Source: Clostridium aceticum (GTDB taxonomy: Bacteria; Bacillota; Clostridia; Peptostreptococcales; Natronincolaceae). Taken from it: a DNA stretch of 64,000 nucleotides. Below, piece after piece: positions 16,083 through 25,178 of the stretch. The stretch covers positions 1,417,418 to 1,481,417 of the forward strand of contig NZ_CP009687.1 in the NCBI RefSeq assembly GCF_001042715.1, written 5' to 3'. Position 1 is the first letter of the stretch, and each line of letters begins with the position of its first letter. The notes beneath the pieces were generated by a model. That model was not told the origin of the DNA, made no database searches, and was given only the letters and a program-made list of their open reading frames with translations. Both the position numbers and the translations under genes were made by a program.

Positions 16083-16697
16083 ATGATGAGTAATAATGTT
16101 GTTTGGCACCACACCAATATAAAAAAAGAAGACAGAGAAACTTTACTAAAGCAAAAAGCTGTAGCACTTTGGTTCACCGGTTTATCTGGTTCTGGTAAAT
16201 CTACAGTGGCCAATGCTGTAGAGAAAAAATTATTTGAAGCTGGTAGAGCTACTTACTTGTTGGATGGTGACAATATAAGGCACGGGTTAAACAAAGATTT
16301 AGGTTTTGCTACAGAAGATCGTATAGAAAATATCAGAAGAATTGCAGAGGTAAGCAAGCTCTTTATAGATGCAGGGATCATTACACTTACCGCCTTTATT
16401 TCTCCATTTATAGAGGATCGAAATCAGGTGAGAAGTTTACTGGGAGATAGATTTATAGAAGTATTTGTTGATTGCTCTTTAAAAACCTGTGAAGAAAGAG
16501 ATCCAAAGGGACTTTATAAAAAAGCTAGAGCAGGGGAAATAAAAAACTTTACAGGAATAGACTCTCCCTATGAAAAGCCTACTCATCCTGAAATTACGGT
16601 TTCTACAGACGGTGAGGGTGTAGAGGAATGTGCTGATAAAATCATCAGCTATTTGGTTACCAATGGATATACAAGGGGTGGTGACCTTGAAATTTGA
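16083..16697 (+). CDS. cysC: Adenylylsulfate (APS) kinase
   Basis: A 204-residue intact APS kinase. The P-loop GLSGSGKST is at residues 33-41, with [16 protein letters not shown] for APS binding, [15 protein letters not shown] and [11 protein letters not shown] following; the lid and [11 protein letters not shown] are also present. It phosphorylates APS to PAPS. This is notable because the neighbouring reductase is of the APS type, which does not need PAPS, so CysC may feed another PAPS use or PAP-based regulation. The start is preceded by TAGGAGG, and its 3' end overlaps the APS reductase alpha gene by 17 bp. Confidence 0.93.
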   Translation: MMSNNVVWHHTNIKKEDRETLLKQKAVALWFTGLSGSGKSTVANAVEKKLFEAGRATYLLDGDNIRHGLNKDLGFATEDRIENIRRIAEVSKLFIDAGIITLTAFISPFIEDRNQVRSLLGDRFIEVFVDCSLKTCEERDPKGLYKKARAGEIKNFTGIDSPYEKPTHPEITVSTDGEGVEECADKIISYLVTNGYTRGGDLEI

Positions 16698-18375
16698 TGT
16701 TGAAACCTTAGAAACCGATGTACTGATCATCGGTGGAGGAACCGCCGGGTGTTTTAGTGGGCTTACCCTTAGGGAAAATTCTAACTTAAAAGTTCTTATA
16801 ACAGATAAAGCCAATATAAAAAGAAGCGGTTGTTTAGCAGCAGGGGTAAATGCCATCAATGCTTATATTGGTAAAGATGAGACGCCTGAATCCTTTGTAG
16901 CATATGTAAAAAAAGATGCAGAAGGAATTATCCGTGAAGATTTGGTCTACAGCATAGCAAAAGGGCTGAATAAAGTAACGAAACACCTGGAGGATTTAGG
17001 TCTACCCATCTTAAAAGACGAAAATGGTCAGTACGTACAAAGAGGAAAAAGAAGTATAAAGATCAACGGCGAAAATATAAAACCTCTTCTTGCAGCAGCG
17101 GTGACAGATCAAGACAATATTACTGTTTTAAACAATGTAAACATTGTAGATTATTTACTTAAAGAGGGTGCTGTAATTGGTGCAATAGGATTTTCTTTAA
17201 AGGAAAATAAAATTTATGAAATCTATGCAAAAAAAACCATATGTGCCACTGGAGGTGCTTCAGGTTTATATAAACCCAATAATCCAATCTTTTCTAGACA
17301 TAAGATGTGGTACAGTCCATTTAATACGGGGGCTGGATACGCTATGGGGATTAGAGCAGGGGCTGAAATGACCTCCTTTGAAATGAGATTTATTGCCTTG
17401 AGGTGTAAGGATACTATAGCCCCCACCGGCACTATCGCACAGGGAGTCAAGACAGTGCAGATTAATTCAAAAGGTGAGGAATATGTAGAGAGGTATGGAA
17501 AACCCACAACCCATATGAGGCTATATGCTACAGTAATGGAAAACCTTAAGGGCAATGGCCCTTGTTTTTTAAAAACAGAAGGGATTTCTGAAGAACAGCA
17601 GCAGGAGTTGTTTAAGGCTTATTTGAACATGGCACCAGCTCAGACCTTGAAGTGGTTAGAGGGGAATACGGGACCCTCCCATGAAAATGTTGAAATTGAA
17701 GGAACTGAACCCTATATTGTAGGAGGCCATACCGCCAGCGGTTATTGGATAGATGGTGATAGAAAAACCACTTTGAAAAATCTTTATGCGGTGGGAGATG
17801 TAGCTGGTGGAAGTCCTAAAAAATATGTAAGTGGATGTCTGGTAGAGGGTGAAATAGCTGCCAAATCCATTATAAAGACCATAGAAAATGTAGAAATGAT
17901 TAAGTTGGATCACCAAGAAATAAGTGCAAAAATCCAACATATTTCTTGCTTTTTTAATCATCCTCCATCTCAACATAGTATTGAAGAAATAGAAGTGGCT
18001 ATGCAAAAAATTATGGATGAGTATGCTGGAGGCATATCTAAGGCTTACATGTATAGCAAGGCAAAACTAGAAGTCGCCGCTAAAGGCATTGAAGAACTCT
18101 TTCATATAGTAGATAGATTAAAGGCAAATAGTTTACATGATTTGTTAGCCATATTTGAAATTATTGACCGTCTATATGTTTGTAAAGTATTAATTAAACA
18201 TTTAGAAGCCAGAAAGGAAACCAGATGGAGATGTTATCAAGAAAACACTGATTTTCCCCAGAAGGATGATAAAAACTGGATGAAGTATATCAATTCAGTT
18301 TATGAGGATGGCAATGTAAAAATTCTATTTAGGCAGCTAGTAGGGGGGGACAAAAGTTATGAGCATACAAATTGA
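16681..18375 (+). CDS. aprA: Adenylylsulfate reductase alpha-subunit-like flavoprotein
   Basis: A roughly 564-residue FAD protein of the AprA/fumarate-reductase family. The dinucleotide fold [15 protein letters not shown] is at the N-terminus. Other AprA-like segments are [28 protein letters not shown] and [13 protein letters not shown], and the C-terminal FAD segment is [15 protein letters not shown]. The start is either GTG 16681 or TTG 16687; AAGGGG at 16673-16678 serves both, and both lie inside the cysC end. It reduces APS to sulfite and AMP with the ferredoxin subunit that follows. Lying in a CysDN/CysK cluster, it is probably assimilatory rather than respiratory. Confidence 0.85.
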   Translation: MTLKFDVETLETDVLIIGGGTAGCFSGLTLRENSNLKVLITDKANIKRSGCLAAGVNAINAYIGKDETPESFVAYVKKDAEGIIREDLVYSIAKGLNKVTKHLEDLGLPILKDENGQYVQRGKRSIKINGENIKPLLAAAVTDQDNITVLNNVNIVDYLLKEGAVIGAIGFSLKENKIYEIYAKKTICATGGASGLYKPNNPIFSRHKMWYSPFNTGAGYAMGIRAGAEMTSFEMRFIALRCKDTIAPTGTIAQGVKTVQINSKGEEYVERYGKPTTHMRLYATVMENLKGNGPCFLKTEGISEEQQQELFKAYLNMAPAQTLKWLEGNTGPSHENVEIEGTEPYIVGGHTASGYWIDGDRKTTLKNLYAVGDVAGGSPKKYVSGCLVEGEIAAKSIIKTIENVEMIKLDHQEISAKIQHISCFFNHPPSQHSIEEIEVAMQKIMDEYAGGISKAYMYSKAKLEVAAKGIEELFHIVDRLKANSLHDLLAIFEIIDRLYVCKVLIKHLEARKETRWRCYQENTDFPQKDDKNWMKYINSVYEDGNVKILFRQLVGGDKSYEHTN

Positions 18376-18673
18376 TAAAACCAAATGCATCTCATGTGGT
18401 AAGTGTTTAAACATTTGTCCTGGCAACTTGATTGCTGAAGATGAGGAAAAGAAAGCTTCTATAAAACATCCAAAAGAATGTTGGGGATGTACTGCTTGCC
18501 TAAAAGAGTGTTCAGCAGAAGCGATTAAATATTATTTGGCGGCAGATATAGGCGGTAAAGGTGGTCATTTATACAGCAAAAATTGTGGAGATAGCATGGC
18601 GTGGTATATTGTAAGCGCTGATCATAAAAAGTATCACATAAAGATAAACAAGAAAGATTCTAATGCCTACTAA
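18359..18673 (+). CDS. aprB: Adenylylsulfate reductase beta-subunit-like ferredoxin
   Basis: A 104-residue protein with two [4Fe-4S] motifs, CISCGKCLNICP near residue 10 and CWGCTACLKECS near residue 40, then a 50-residue tail without cysteines clustered for metal. The tail GHLYSKNCGDSMAWYIVSAD resembles AprB. It is shorter than dissimilatory AprB of sulfate reducers (about 150 residues), lacking the long wrap-around tail. The ATG overlaps aprA by 17 bp and has AGGGGGGG upstream. It should carry electrons to the FAD of AprA; the donor is not encoded here. Confidence 0.87.
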   Translation: MSIQIDKTKCISCGKCLNICPGNLIAEDEEKKASIKHPKECWGCTACLKECSAEAIKYYLAADIGGKGGHLYSKNCGDSMAWYIVSADHKKYHIKINKKDSNAY

Positions 18674-18685
18674 AGGGGGATGAAA

Positions 18686-19567
18686 ATGGATCATTTAACG
18701 AAACTTGAAAACAAGTCCATTCATATTTTAAGAGAAGCCTATGCAAATTTCAAGGACTTAGGTATGCTCTGGTCTATTGGGAAAGATAGTACTGTACTTC
18801 TACACCTTGCGAGAAAAGCTTTCTTTGGTCATGTACCCTTTCCACTCATTCATATAGATACCAACTATAAGATTCCAGAGATGATTGCCTACAGAGATAA
18901 CTATGCAAAAAAATGGAAGCTTGATATGATTTATGGACAAAACATAGAAGCTTTACAAGCAAAAAACACATTCCCAGATGGAAATTGTTCAAGACTAGAG
19001 TGCTGTAAATTGTTAAAAACAGAAGCCCTAAGGGATACACTCAACGGTACTGGTCCAAGATTTAGGTTAAATCATGAAACTGGTGAGTATGAACGAGAAA
19101 AAAATCCCACCGCCTTTACAGGGGTGATTGTTGGAGTACGTTCGGATGAAGAAGGTTCTAGATCCAAAGAGCGGTATTTTTCTCCTAGAAATCAAACAAA
19201 TGATTGGAATATCGGGGAACAACCTCCAGAGTTTTGGAATCAATATAAAACAGATTTTGCACCTGGTACACATGTAAGAATACATCCTCTTCTTGATTGG
19301 ACAGAATTAGATCTTTGGGAATATATTCAACGGGAAAATATTCCGATGGTTTCCTTATATTTTGACCAAGGGGAAGGAAAAAGATACAGATCACTGGGCT
19401 GTGGACCATGTACTTTGGCAGTAGAGTCAACTGCCAGCACGGTAGAAGAAATTGTAGAGGAACTAAGAACCGGCAAATTTTCTAATATTGCCGAGAGAAG
19501 CGGTAGGGCACAGGATAAAGAAGACGGTGGAGGTTTAGAAGAGCTAAGGAAAGCTGGATATATGTAA
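18686..19567 (+). CDS. cysD: Sulfate adenylyltransferase subunit 2
   Basis: A 293-residue ATP pyrophosphatase-family subunit. The PP-loop is [17 protein letters not shown], followed by [29 protein letters not shown], the [10 protein letters not shown] segment and [14 protein letters not shown]. With CysN it forms ATP sulfurylase, which makes APS from sulfate and ATP. The ATG at 18686 gives the usual MDHLTKLE start, 6 bp from AAGGGGG; an ATG at 18680 is too close. It follows aprB by 12 bp, and cysN starts 67 bp later. Confidence 0.93.
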   Translation: MDHLTKLENKSIHILREAYANFKDLGMLWSIGKDSTVLLHLARKAFFGHVPFPLIHIDTNYKIPEMIAYRDNYAKKWKLDMIYGQNIEALQAKNTFPDGNCSRLECCKLLKTEALRDTLNGTGPRFRLNHETGEYEREKNPTAFTGVIVGVRSDEEGSRSKERYFSPRNQTNDWNIGEQPPEFWNQYKTDFAPGTHVRIHPLLDWTELDLWEYIQRENIPMVSLYFDQGEGKRYRSLGCGPCTLAVESTASTVEEIVEELRTGKFSNIAERSGRAQDKEDGGGLEELRKAGYM

Positions 19568-19645
19568 ATGCAACATGGATGTGGGATAAATATGAGTGGC
19601 GTAGCGGAAATAATAGCAAGGGATGGGATGGATCATGAACAATAA
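19568..19645 (+). CDS. Possible 25-residue ORF between cysD and cysN
   Basis: An ATG directly after the cysD TAA (TAAATG) opens a 25-codon frame ending at a TAA inside the start of cysN. It has no ribosome site of its own and could be read only by reinitiation. The peptide ([16 protein letters not shown]...) matches nothing I know. It may simply couple translation of cysN to cysD. Confidence 0.15.
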   Translation: MQHGCGINMSGVAEIIARDGMDHEQ

Positions 19646-21473
19646 CTTGAACAAGAATCAACTATCAATGGTAAAACCTCAGCAAGTAAATATAAATGAA
19701 AATATGAATATTGTTATTGTAGGGCATGTAGATCATGGGAAAAGCACTATTATAGGCAGACTTTTAGCTGATACCAATTCATTGCCACAAGGGAAGTTAG
19801 AGCAAGTAAAGGAAACTTGTAGAAGGAATGCAAAACCATTTGAGTATGCTTTTTTATTAGATGCTTTAAAGGATGAGCAAGCACAGGGCATTACAATAGA
19901 TGCTGCTAGGGTGTTTTTTAAAACACAAAAAAGAAAATATATTATTATAGATGCCCCTGGACATATTGAATTTTTAAAAAATATGGTTACTGGTGCAGCA
20001 AGGGCAGAAGCAGCTTTATTGGTGATTGATGCCAAGGAAGGGGTAAGAGAAAACTCAAAAAGACATGGTTATCTACTATCTATGCTAGGAATCAAACAAG
20101 TTGTTGTTCTCATAAATAAAATGGACCTTGTAGATTATCGACAGGAAAGATATGAGGAGATTGTAGAAGAATACAAAACCTTTCTTTCAGAAATTGGCGT
20201 AGAAGCAGAATCCTTTATTCCCATCAGTGGTTTCATGGGAGAGAACATCGCCTCAAGCTCTGATAAAATGCCTTGGTATCATGGAAGGACTGTATTAGAA
20301 AAGCTAGATGGATTAGAAAACAAAGAGGATGTTAAAGATCAAGTGTTTAGAATGCCTGTACAAGGCATATATAAATTTACTGCTAATGGAGACGATAGAA
20401 GGATTATAGCAGGAACCATTGATACAGGTAAAATAACTGTAGAAGATGAAGTGATTTTTTACCCCAGCGGCAAAAAGTCAAAAGTAAAATCTGTAGAGAG
20501 ATTTCATGCGGCAAAGATGGATGAGGATATAGCCGGCAGTGCCACTGGATTTACCCTAGAAGAACAGATTTATATTACTAGAGGGGAATTAGCCTGTATA
20601 GCAGGAGAAAACCCACCAGAGGTCTCCACCCAAATTAAAACAAAGCTATTTTGGTTGGGGAAAGAAGATTTAAATAACAAAAGAGATTATTACTTGAAGC
20701 TGGGAACACAGAAGGTGAAGGCTGAGCTTCAGGAGGTAGTAACGGTTCTTGATGCCTCTACTTTATCTAAAACAGAGAGACAATATGTGCAAAGGCATGA
20801 AGTAGCAGAAGTAGTGTTTAAGCTAGAGAAAGCCATTGCTTTTGATAAAGCAGAAAATTCAACAGAAACCTCTAGATTTGTTCTTATCGACAACTACGAA
20901 ATATCCGGCGGTGGAATTATCGTAGATAGTTTGAAAAGTCAAGAGGGATTGTTAGATGAAAAAATCCATCAGGAAAAGGTAACATGGAGAGAAGAGGCTG
21001 TTACAAGACAGGAAAGAGCTAGTCGATATGCACAAAAACCTATGATGCTTATGATCTCTGGTAAAAAAGATTTAAAGAAAAAGTCTATTGCAGCATATCT
21101 TGAAAGAGGACTTTTTACGGAGGGAAGAAATGTTTATTATCTTGATACAGAAAGTTTGTCTCATAGATTCGGAGAAGGTATGCAAGAGGAAAGTAGTAAA
21201 GAACATTTAAAGCATGTTGCTGAAGTAGCCAATGTGCTGTTAAACGCAGGGAATATTCTGATCACAGTTATAGATCACCTGCAAACAGAAGATATCAATG
21301 TATTAAGTAAAGTGTTGGATTTTAGACAGCTAAAGCTAGTATGGATAGGAGATATAGAAGAGGATACACCTCCTATAGATATACATGTAGAAGAAAATGA
21401 ACCAAAGGAAATTATCTATGAAAAAGTTAAAAAAATCTTAATAGAAAACAGAGTTATTTTTGAGGGATTATAA
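19635..21473 (+). CDS. cysN: Sulfate adenylyltransferase subunit 1 with degenerate APS-kinase tail
   Basis: A 612-residue translational-GTPase family protein. G motifs are GHVDHGKST, the DAPGH of G3 and NKMD of G4, followed by beta-barrel domains to about residue 440. The last 145 residues or so align with APS kinase: YYLDTES for the YLLDGDN segment, then [20 protein letters not shown]. However, the P-loop is replaced by [10 protein letters not shown], lacking GxxxxGK(S/T), so this domain should not bind ATP in the usual way. Fused CysN-CysC enzymes are known; here an intact CysC is encoded separately at 16083. The ATG at 19635 follows GGGATGG. GTP hydrolysis drives APS formation with CysD. 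Confidence 0.9.
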   Translation: MNNNLNKNQLSMVKPQQVNINENMNIVIVGHVDHGKSTIIGRLLADTNSLPQGKLEQVKETCRRNAKPFEYAFLLDALKDEQAQGITIDAARVFFKTQKRKYIIIDAPGHIEFLKNMVTGAARAEAALLVIDAKEGVRENSKRHGYLLSMLGIKQVVVLINKMDLVDYRQERYEEIVEEYKTFLSEIGVEAESFIPISGFMGENIASSSDKMPWYHGRTVLEKLDGLENKEDVKDQVFRMPVQGIYKFTANGDDRRIIAGTIDTGKITVEDEVIFYPSGKKSKVKSVERFHAAKMDEDIAGSATGFTLEEQIYITRGELACIAGENPPEVSTQIKTKLFWLGKEDLNNKRDYYLKLGTQKVKAELQEVVTVLDASTLSKTERQYVQRHEVAEVVFKLEKAIAFDKAENSTETSRFVLIDNYEISGGGIIVDSLKSQEGLLDEKIHQEKVTWREEAVTRQERASRYAQKPMMLMISGKKDLKKKSIAAYLERGLFTEGRNVYYLDTESLSHRFGEGMQEESSKEHLKHVAEVANVLLNAGNILITVIDHLQTEDINVLSKVLDFRQLKLVWIGDIEEDTPPIDIHVEENEPKEIIYEKVKKILIENRVIFEGL

Positions 21474-21487
21474 TAGAGATATCACTA

Positions 21488-21605
21488 GTGTTAACTTAAG
21501 TCATAATTTGTCATCCAGAGGGGAGCAAAGCGGAGTCGAAGGGTCTTAGTGTTAGCAAAATGACAGTTCGAGAGAATTCTGGCAATAATTGTGTTAAGTT
21601 AACAC
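21488..21605. repeat. MITE-like repeat, copy A
   Basis: A 118-bp element with perfect 12-bp terminal inverted repeats, GTGTTAACTTAA at 21488-21499 and its complement at 21594-21605. Its interior (CATAATTTGTCAT, GGGGAGCAAAGCGGAGT, GTTAGCAAAATGACA) is shared with the copy at 35292-35413, and more loosely with an inverted copy at 28397-28555. It has no coding capacity. Confidence 0.75.
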
Positions 21606-21635
21606 CTATGAAAGAGATATAAAAGCAACTAATCG

Positions 21636-21664
21636 AAGCTGACTGTAAAATGGTCAGCTTTTTT
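21636..21664 (+). terminator. Terminator after the sulfur island
   Basis: AAGCTGAC at 21636-21643 pairs with GTCAGCTT at 21653-21660, followed by TTTT. It separates the sulfur island and repeat A from the acyltransferase gene. A TATAGTATAATTA -10-like element lies just downstream, near 21690. Confidence 0.75.
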
Positions 21665-21772
21665 GGCTCTTTCACTTGGTGAATATTTATAGTATAATTA
21701 TTAGTTGTATTACAAGTTTCGGCAAAATACTTAGTTATTTATTGAATTACATAGGTAGATAGGAGAGGTAAC

Positions 21773-22837
21773 ATGAAAAAACGAATTGATGAAGTAAATA
21801 TATTAAGAGCAATTGCTTGTCTAGCAGTAGTCATGGTACATATCTCTGCTATTCCTGTATCTACACTGCAAAGTGACAGTATTCATATGAAAATATTTTC
21901 TTTATTAAATCGTAGTGTTAAGTTTACCACACCAACATTTATTTTTTTAAGTGGGTTAACATTATTTTATAGTTACAAGGATAAAAGGTTGCATTATTTT
22001 AGCTTTTTAAAAAAGAGACTTTCTATTACTTTGATTCCTTATTTCGTATGGACACTTATATACTATAAATACTTTATTCATGAAGGCTATTACGTTTTCT
22101 CATGGAGCTTTCTTATAGAAAATATTTTGTTAGCGGATATGAGTTATCATTTATATTTTATTTTGACGATTTTACAGTTTTATTTGCTTTTTGGTGTGTT
22201 TTTATATGCTTTCAAAAAATTTCCTTCGCATTTTGTTTTGGGAACTTTATTCGTCATCAGTTTGTTAACGATTAAATATGTACGCTTTCCCTATATGGAT
22301 CGTTTCTTTGCGAGGCATGTATTTTTCTTTGGTTTAGGTTGTTATGCAGCTATGAATATAGACATGCTTCGGGAAAAACTATTGAAGTACCAGTACCTGA
22401 TTACAGCAGGATATATTGGTATAAGCAGCTATTATGGCTATCAGTTCTACCAATACTATGGCTTAGGAAAACCAATAAAAAGTTTTACTATAGAATTAAC
22501 ATGGACTATTTTTTGCTTTATTGCAATCATGTTCTACTATGTAGTAGCTTATCATATAGCCAATAAACAAAACAGCATTTTAAATAAAACCCTAAAAAAG
22601 GTTGCAAAAGCTTCATATTATGTATATTTAAGCCACCCACTAGGGATATTTCTATCTGAAAAGTTCTTAACTAATGCAGGGATGCTTTCTATTACTAGGA
22701 GGTTTTTACTAAATGTCATTATTGTATATGGAACAGTGGTGCCTTTAGCCATATTATATACTTCTTTAAAAGGTAATCTTACACAGAATTACAAGAGTAG
22801 AAAACTTAAAAAGACTACTTTACAGGCAGATTTGTAA
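21773..22837 (+). CDS. Acyltransferase 3 family membrane protein
   Basis: A 354-residue protein with about 10 hydrophobic segments. The N-terminal NILRAIACLAVVMVHI motif holds the conserved Arg and catalytic-type His of acyltransferase family 3; SYYVYLSHPLGIF near the C-terminus is also typical. Such proteins move acetyl or other acyl groups onto extracellular glycans or lipids. A polysaccharide deacetylase gene follows by 28 bp, so the pair may modify the same surface polymer. IcaC-like roles are possible but cannot be confirmed. The start is supported by AGGAGAGG. Confidence 0.83.
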   Translation: MKKRIDEVNILRAIACLAVVMVHISAIPVSTLQSDSIHMKIFSLLNRSVKFTTPTFIFLSGLTLFYSYKDKRLHYFSFLKKRLSITLIPYFVWTLIYYKYFIHEGYYVFSWSFLIENILLADMSYHLYFILTILQFYLLFGVFLYAFKKFPSHFVLGTLFVISLLTIKYVRFPYMDRFFARHVFFFGLGCYAAMNIDMLREKLLKYQYLITAGYIGISSYYGYQFYQYYGLGKPIKSFTIELTWTIFCFIAIMFYYVVAYHIANKQNSILNKTLKKVAKASYYVYLSHPLGIFLSEKFLTNAGMLSITRRFLLNVIIVYGTVVPLAILYTSLKGNLTQNYKSRKLKKTTLQADL

Positions 22838-22865
22838 AAAATATTTTATTCTAGAGGGGGCATAT

Positions 22866-23750
22866 ATGAAGACATTAATTATGAGAAAATACGTTTCTGT
22901 TGTATTCGCTATAGTCATTGTTGTGGTTTTAGGGTATGTGGCAAGGGTAAGTTTATATCGAGATACGGGTGTGGGAGAAGGCTACGGGGGTGATCTACCT
23001 ATAGATGAGGTTTATGCTGATAGTAGTGAAGGATCTAAGACTTATGCAAGGGAGATACCGGTACTAACTTACCATCATATATTAACAGAAGAAGAGAATC
23101 CTTATCCAGACAATGGGATGATTATTTCTGTAGAATTATTTGAGAAGCATATGAAGTATTTACATAATGAGGGTTTTCATACGATAACTTTAAAAGAACT
23201 AGAGCTTTTTCTGAAGAATGAAATCAGGCTGCCGGAAAAAAGTGTATTGATCACCTTTGATGATGGATATAAGAGCAATATTGTACATGCCTATCCAATA
23301 TTAAAAAAATATAATCAAAAAGCAGCTATTTTTATCATTTCTAGCTATATTACTGATGAGACTGTAGCCTTTAACCCTGAAATTTTACAGTATGCCAGTT
23401 GGGAGGAACTAGAAAAGTCTAATGATGTTTTTGAGTATGGTTGTCATACCCATGATTTTCATCATTTAGAAGACGATGAAGGCTACTTGTTAACAAAAAG
23501 TAGAGAAGCTGTAAGGGAAGATCTAAGAGTCAATTTAGAGATGATGCAAAGTCCTTATTTTGCCTACCCCTATGGACACTATAATCAAGAGGTGATTGAT
23601 GTTTTAAAAGAGTTAGGCTATCACATGGCCTTCACTGTTGAAGAAGGAAATGTACAACATGGAGATAATAGATTTAAGCTTAAGAGAAGAAATGTATATT
23701 CCTTTACTAGCTTGAAGGATTTTAAAAGGTTGCTAAAACCTGTTAGATAA
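22866..23750 (+). CDS. Exported polysaccharide deacetylase
   Basis: A 294-residue protein with one N-terminal transmembrane or signal segment (about residues 8-28) and a NodB-homology domain. The metal and catalytic motifs are visible as TFDDGY, with the first Asp as base and the second as ligand, HTHDFHH for the histidine ligands, and FAYPYGHYN. The VLTYHHI lead-in is typical of the PgaB/IcaB-like group. It removes acetyl groups from N-acetylated sugars outside the membrane and pairs with the acyltransferase before it. AGAGGGGG precedes the ATG, and a strong terminator follows. Confidence 0.88.
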   Translation: MKTLIMRKYVSVVFAIVIVVVLGYVARVSLYRDTGVGEGYGGDLPIDEVYADSSEGSKTYAREIPVLTYHHILTEEENPYPDNGMIISVELFEKHMKYLHNEGFHTITLKELELFLKNEIRLPEKSVLITFDDGYKSNIVHAYPILKKYNQKAAIFIISSYITDETVAFNPEILQYASWEELEKSNDVFEYGCHTHDFHHLEDDEGYLLTKSREAVREDLRVNLEMMQSPYFAYPYGHYNQEVIDVLKELGYHMAFTVEEGNVQHGDNRFKLKRRNVYSFTSLKDFKRLLKPVR

Positions 23751-23811
23751 GATATGGTTATTGTAGCTTTATAGCTTCAGCTAACAAAAATAAAGAAAAG
23801 TAGTTTTTAAG

Positions 23812-23849
23812 AAATGTCACTTTCAAAAATGGAGAAAGTGACATTTTTT
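23812..23849 (+). terminator. Terminator after the deacetylase gene
   Basis: A perfect 13-bp stem, AAATGTCACTTTC at 23812-23824 with its complement at 23834-23846, ends in a T-run. Confidence 0.9.
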
Positions 23850-23928
23850 CATTGCTACAAGCCAAGGATTCAGGTGTGAAGTGTTTTGTAGTTTATTTTG
23901 ATAATAAAGGTGAAATTTTTTTATGAAA

Positions 23929-23983
23929 TTAGTTAACTTAAAAAATAAATAAAGTTGACAATAATAAAGCCTCTAGCTATACT
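23929..23983 (+). promoter_or_regulatory. Biotin operon promoter with BirA-like operator
   Basis: TTGACA at 23955-23960, a 17-bp spacer and TATACT at 23978-23983 form a near-consensus promoter. The -35 is embedded in a split palindrome, TTAGTTAAC at 23929-23937 and GTTGACAAT at 23954-23962, separated by 16 bp. This matches the form of BirA sites (TTGTTAAC-N-GTTAACAA). Repression by biotinyl-BirA is inferred; birA is not in the window. Confidence 0.65.
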
Positions 23984-24009
23984 ATTAATAGCCAAAATAA
24001 TACATAAAT

Positions 24010-24072
24010 GTTAACAATTCAAAGAGTAAAGTAGCTTTCATGATAGCAAAGATCAGTATTTACTGTTAACAA
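24010..24072 (+). promoter_or_regulatory. Two further GTTAACAA half-sites in the bioB leader
   Basis: GTTAACAA occurs at 24010-24017 and again at 24065-24072, both in the right-half orientation of a BirA site and 55 bp apart. A second TTGACA at 24083 lacks a good -10. They may be auxiliary contacts or relics. Confidence 0.35.
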
Positions 24073-24139
24073 AGGCATCTACTTGACAAAAAAACAGTAG
24101 GGTTTTAGAAAAAAATTGAAGTAATTGGGAGGAGATTCT

Positions 24140-25150
24140 ATGCATCATTATATAACAGTGTTGGGTGAAAAAATTTTAGCCGGAGGTCAAATAAATTATG
24201 AGGAGGCTTTAGCTTTGGAAAGAGTTCAAGGGGCTGATCTCTATTTTCTTTCTGCCTATGCCTCTAAAATTAGAGAAGTGTATCAAGGAGATCGAGTAGA
24301 CCTTTGCTCCATCGTCAGTGCTCGTATAGGTGGGTGTAAAGAAAATTGTGCCTTTTGTTCTCAATCTGTCCATCATGAAACAGGCACAAAAGTAGAAGTG
24401 AACTTTAATAAAAATGAAATTTTAAAAAGGGCGAAAACTATGGAAGCAGCAGGGGTACACCGATTTGATATTGTAACCAGCGGTAAAGGATATAAGTTAG
24501 GTGATCCTGAATTTGCTGCCCTTTTAGATATTTTTAAAAAATTGCGTAAGGAAACTAAATTGCAGTTATGTGCCTGTTTGGGGGTTATTGGAGAGGCAGA
24601 GGCTCGAGCTATTAAAGATGCAGGGGTTACGAGGTACAATCATAATCTAGAAACTGCCGAGAGCTTCTTTCCTCAAGTTGTTTCTACCCACAGCTATAAG
24701 GAGAGGGAGAAAACCCTTATGGCGGTTAAAAAAGTTGGTATGGAGGTTTGTTGCGGAGGGATTATCGGCATGGGGGAGACTTTTGCTCAAAGGGTTGAAT
24801 TTGCTTTTGCACTTAGAGATTTAGGGGTTGATTCCACACCTTTAAATGTATTGAATCCTATCCTAGGCACACCTTTAAATGTATTGAATCCTATCCTAGG
24901 CACACCGTTAGAAAGTAAGAAACCACTTTCTCCCTTGGAAGTACTGAAAACCATAGGGATGTTTAGGTTTGTTTTGCCTAAGACCAATATAAGGTTTGCT
25001 GGTGGTCGGGAAGTAAATCTGCGAAGTCTTCAGGCATTAGGACTTGTTTCGGGGATCAATGGCATGCTTACAGGAAATTACCTTACCACAAAAGGTCAGG
25101 GAATTTCAGAGGACCTAGCAATGATTGAAGACTTGGGACTTAAGTATTAA
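24140..25150 (+). CDS. bioB: Biotin synthase carrying an 11-residue internal duplication
   Basis: A 336-residue radical-SAM enzyme that inserts sulfur into dethiobiotin. The SAM-cluster cysteines are Cys66, Cys70 and Cys73 (CKENCAFC); YNHNLET, the NLRSLQALG tail and the FAGGRE motif with the arginine near the [2Fe-2S] cluster are present. The segment TPLNVLNPILG occurs twice in a row (residues 233-243 and 244-254) through a perfect 33-bp repeat. Family members have it once, next to GTPLE, on a strand that carries a dethiobiotin-contacting Asn. The frame stays open. Activity of this allele is uncertain. The ATG at 24140 is set by GGGAGGAG. Confidence 0.92.
   Translation: MHHYITVLGEKILAGGQINYEEALALERVQGADLYFLSAYASKIREVYQGDRVDLCSIVSARIGGCKENCAFCSQSVHHETGTKVEVNFNKNEILKRAKTMEAAGVHRFDIVTSGKGYKLGDPEFAALLDIFKKLRKETKLQLCACLGVIGEAEARAIKDAGVTRYNHNLETAESFFPQVVSTHSYKEREKTLMAVKKVGMEVCCGGIIGMGETFAQRVEFAFALRDLGVDSTPLNVLNPILGTPLNVLNPILGTPLESKKPLSPLEVLKTIGMFRFVLPKTNIRFAGGREVNLRSLQALGLVSGINGMLTGNYLTTKGQGISEDLAMIEDLGLKY
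24835..24900 (+). repeat. 33-bp perfect tandem duplication inside bioB
   Basis: Bases 24835-24867 are repeated without mismatch at 24868-24900, and the next six bases (CACACC) begin a third copy. The length is a multiple of three, so the reading frame is kept. Identity at the DNA level implies a recent event, or an assembly artefact. Confidence 0.95.
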
Positions 25151-25178
25151 CTCACAATTGGAAAAAGGAGGAAATTAT

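Noticed and set aside
16630-16680. Longer AprA start inside cysC
   Set aside because: The extra residues look like translated cysC and precede the conserved FAD-binding start; GTG 16681 or TTG 16687 is better placed to the AAGGGG site.
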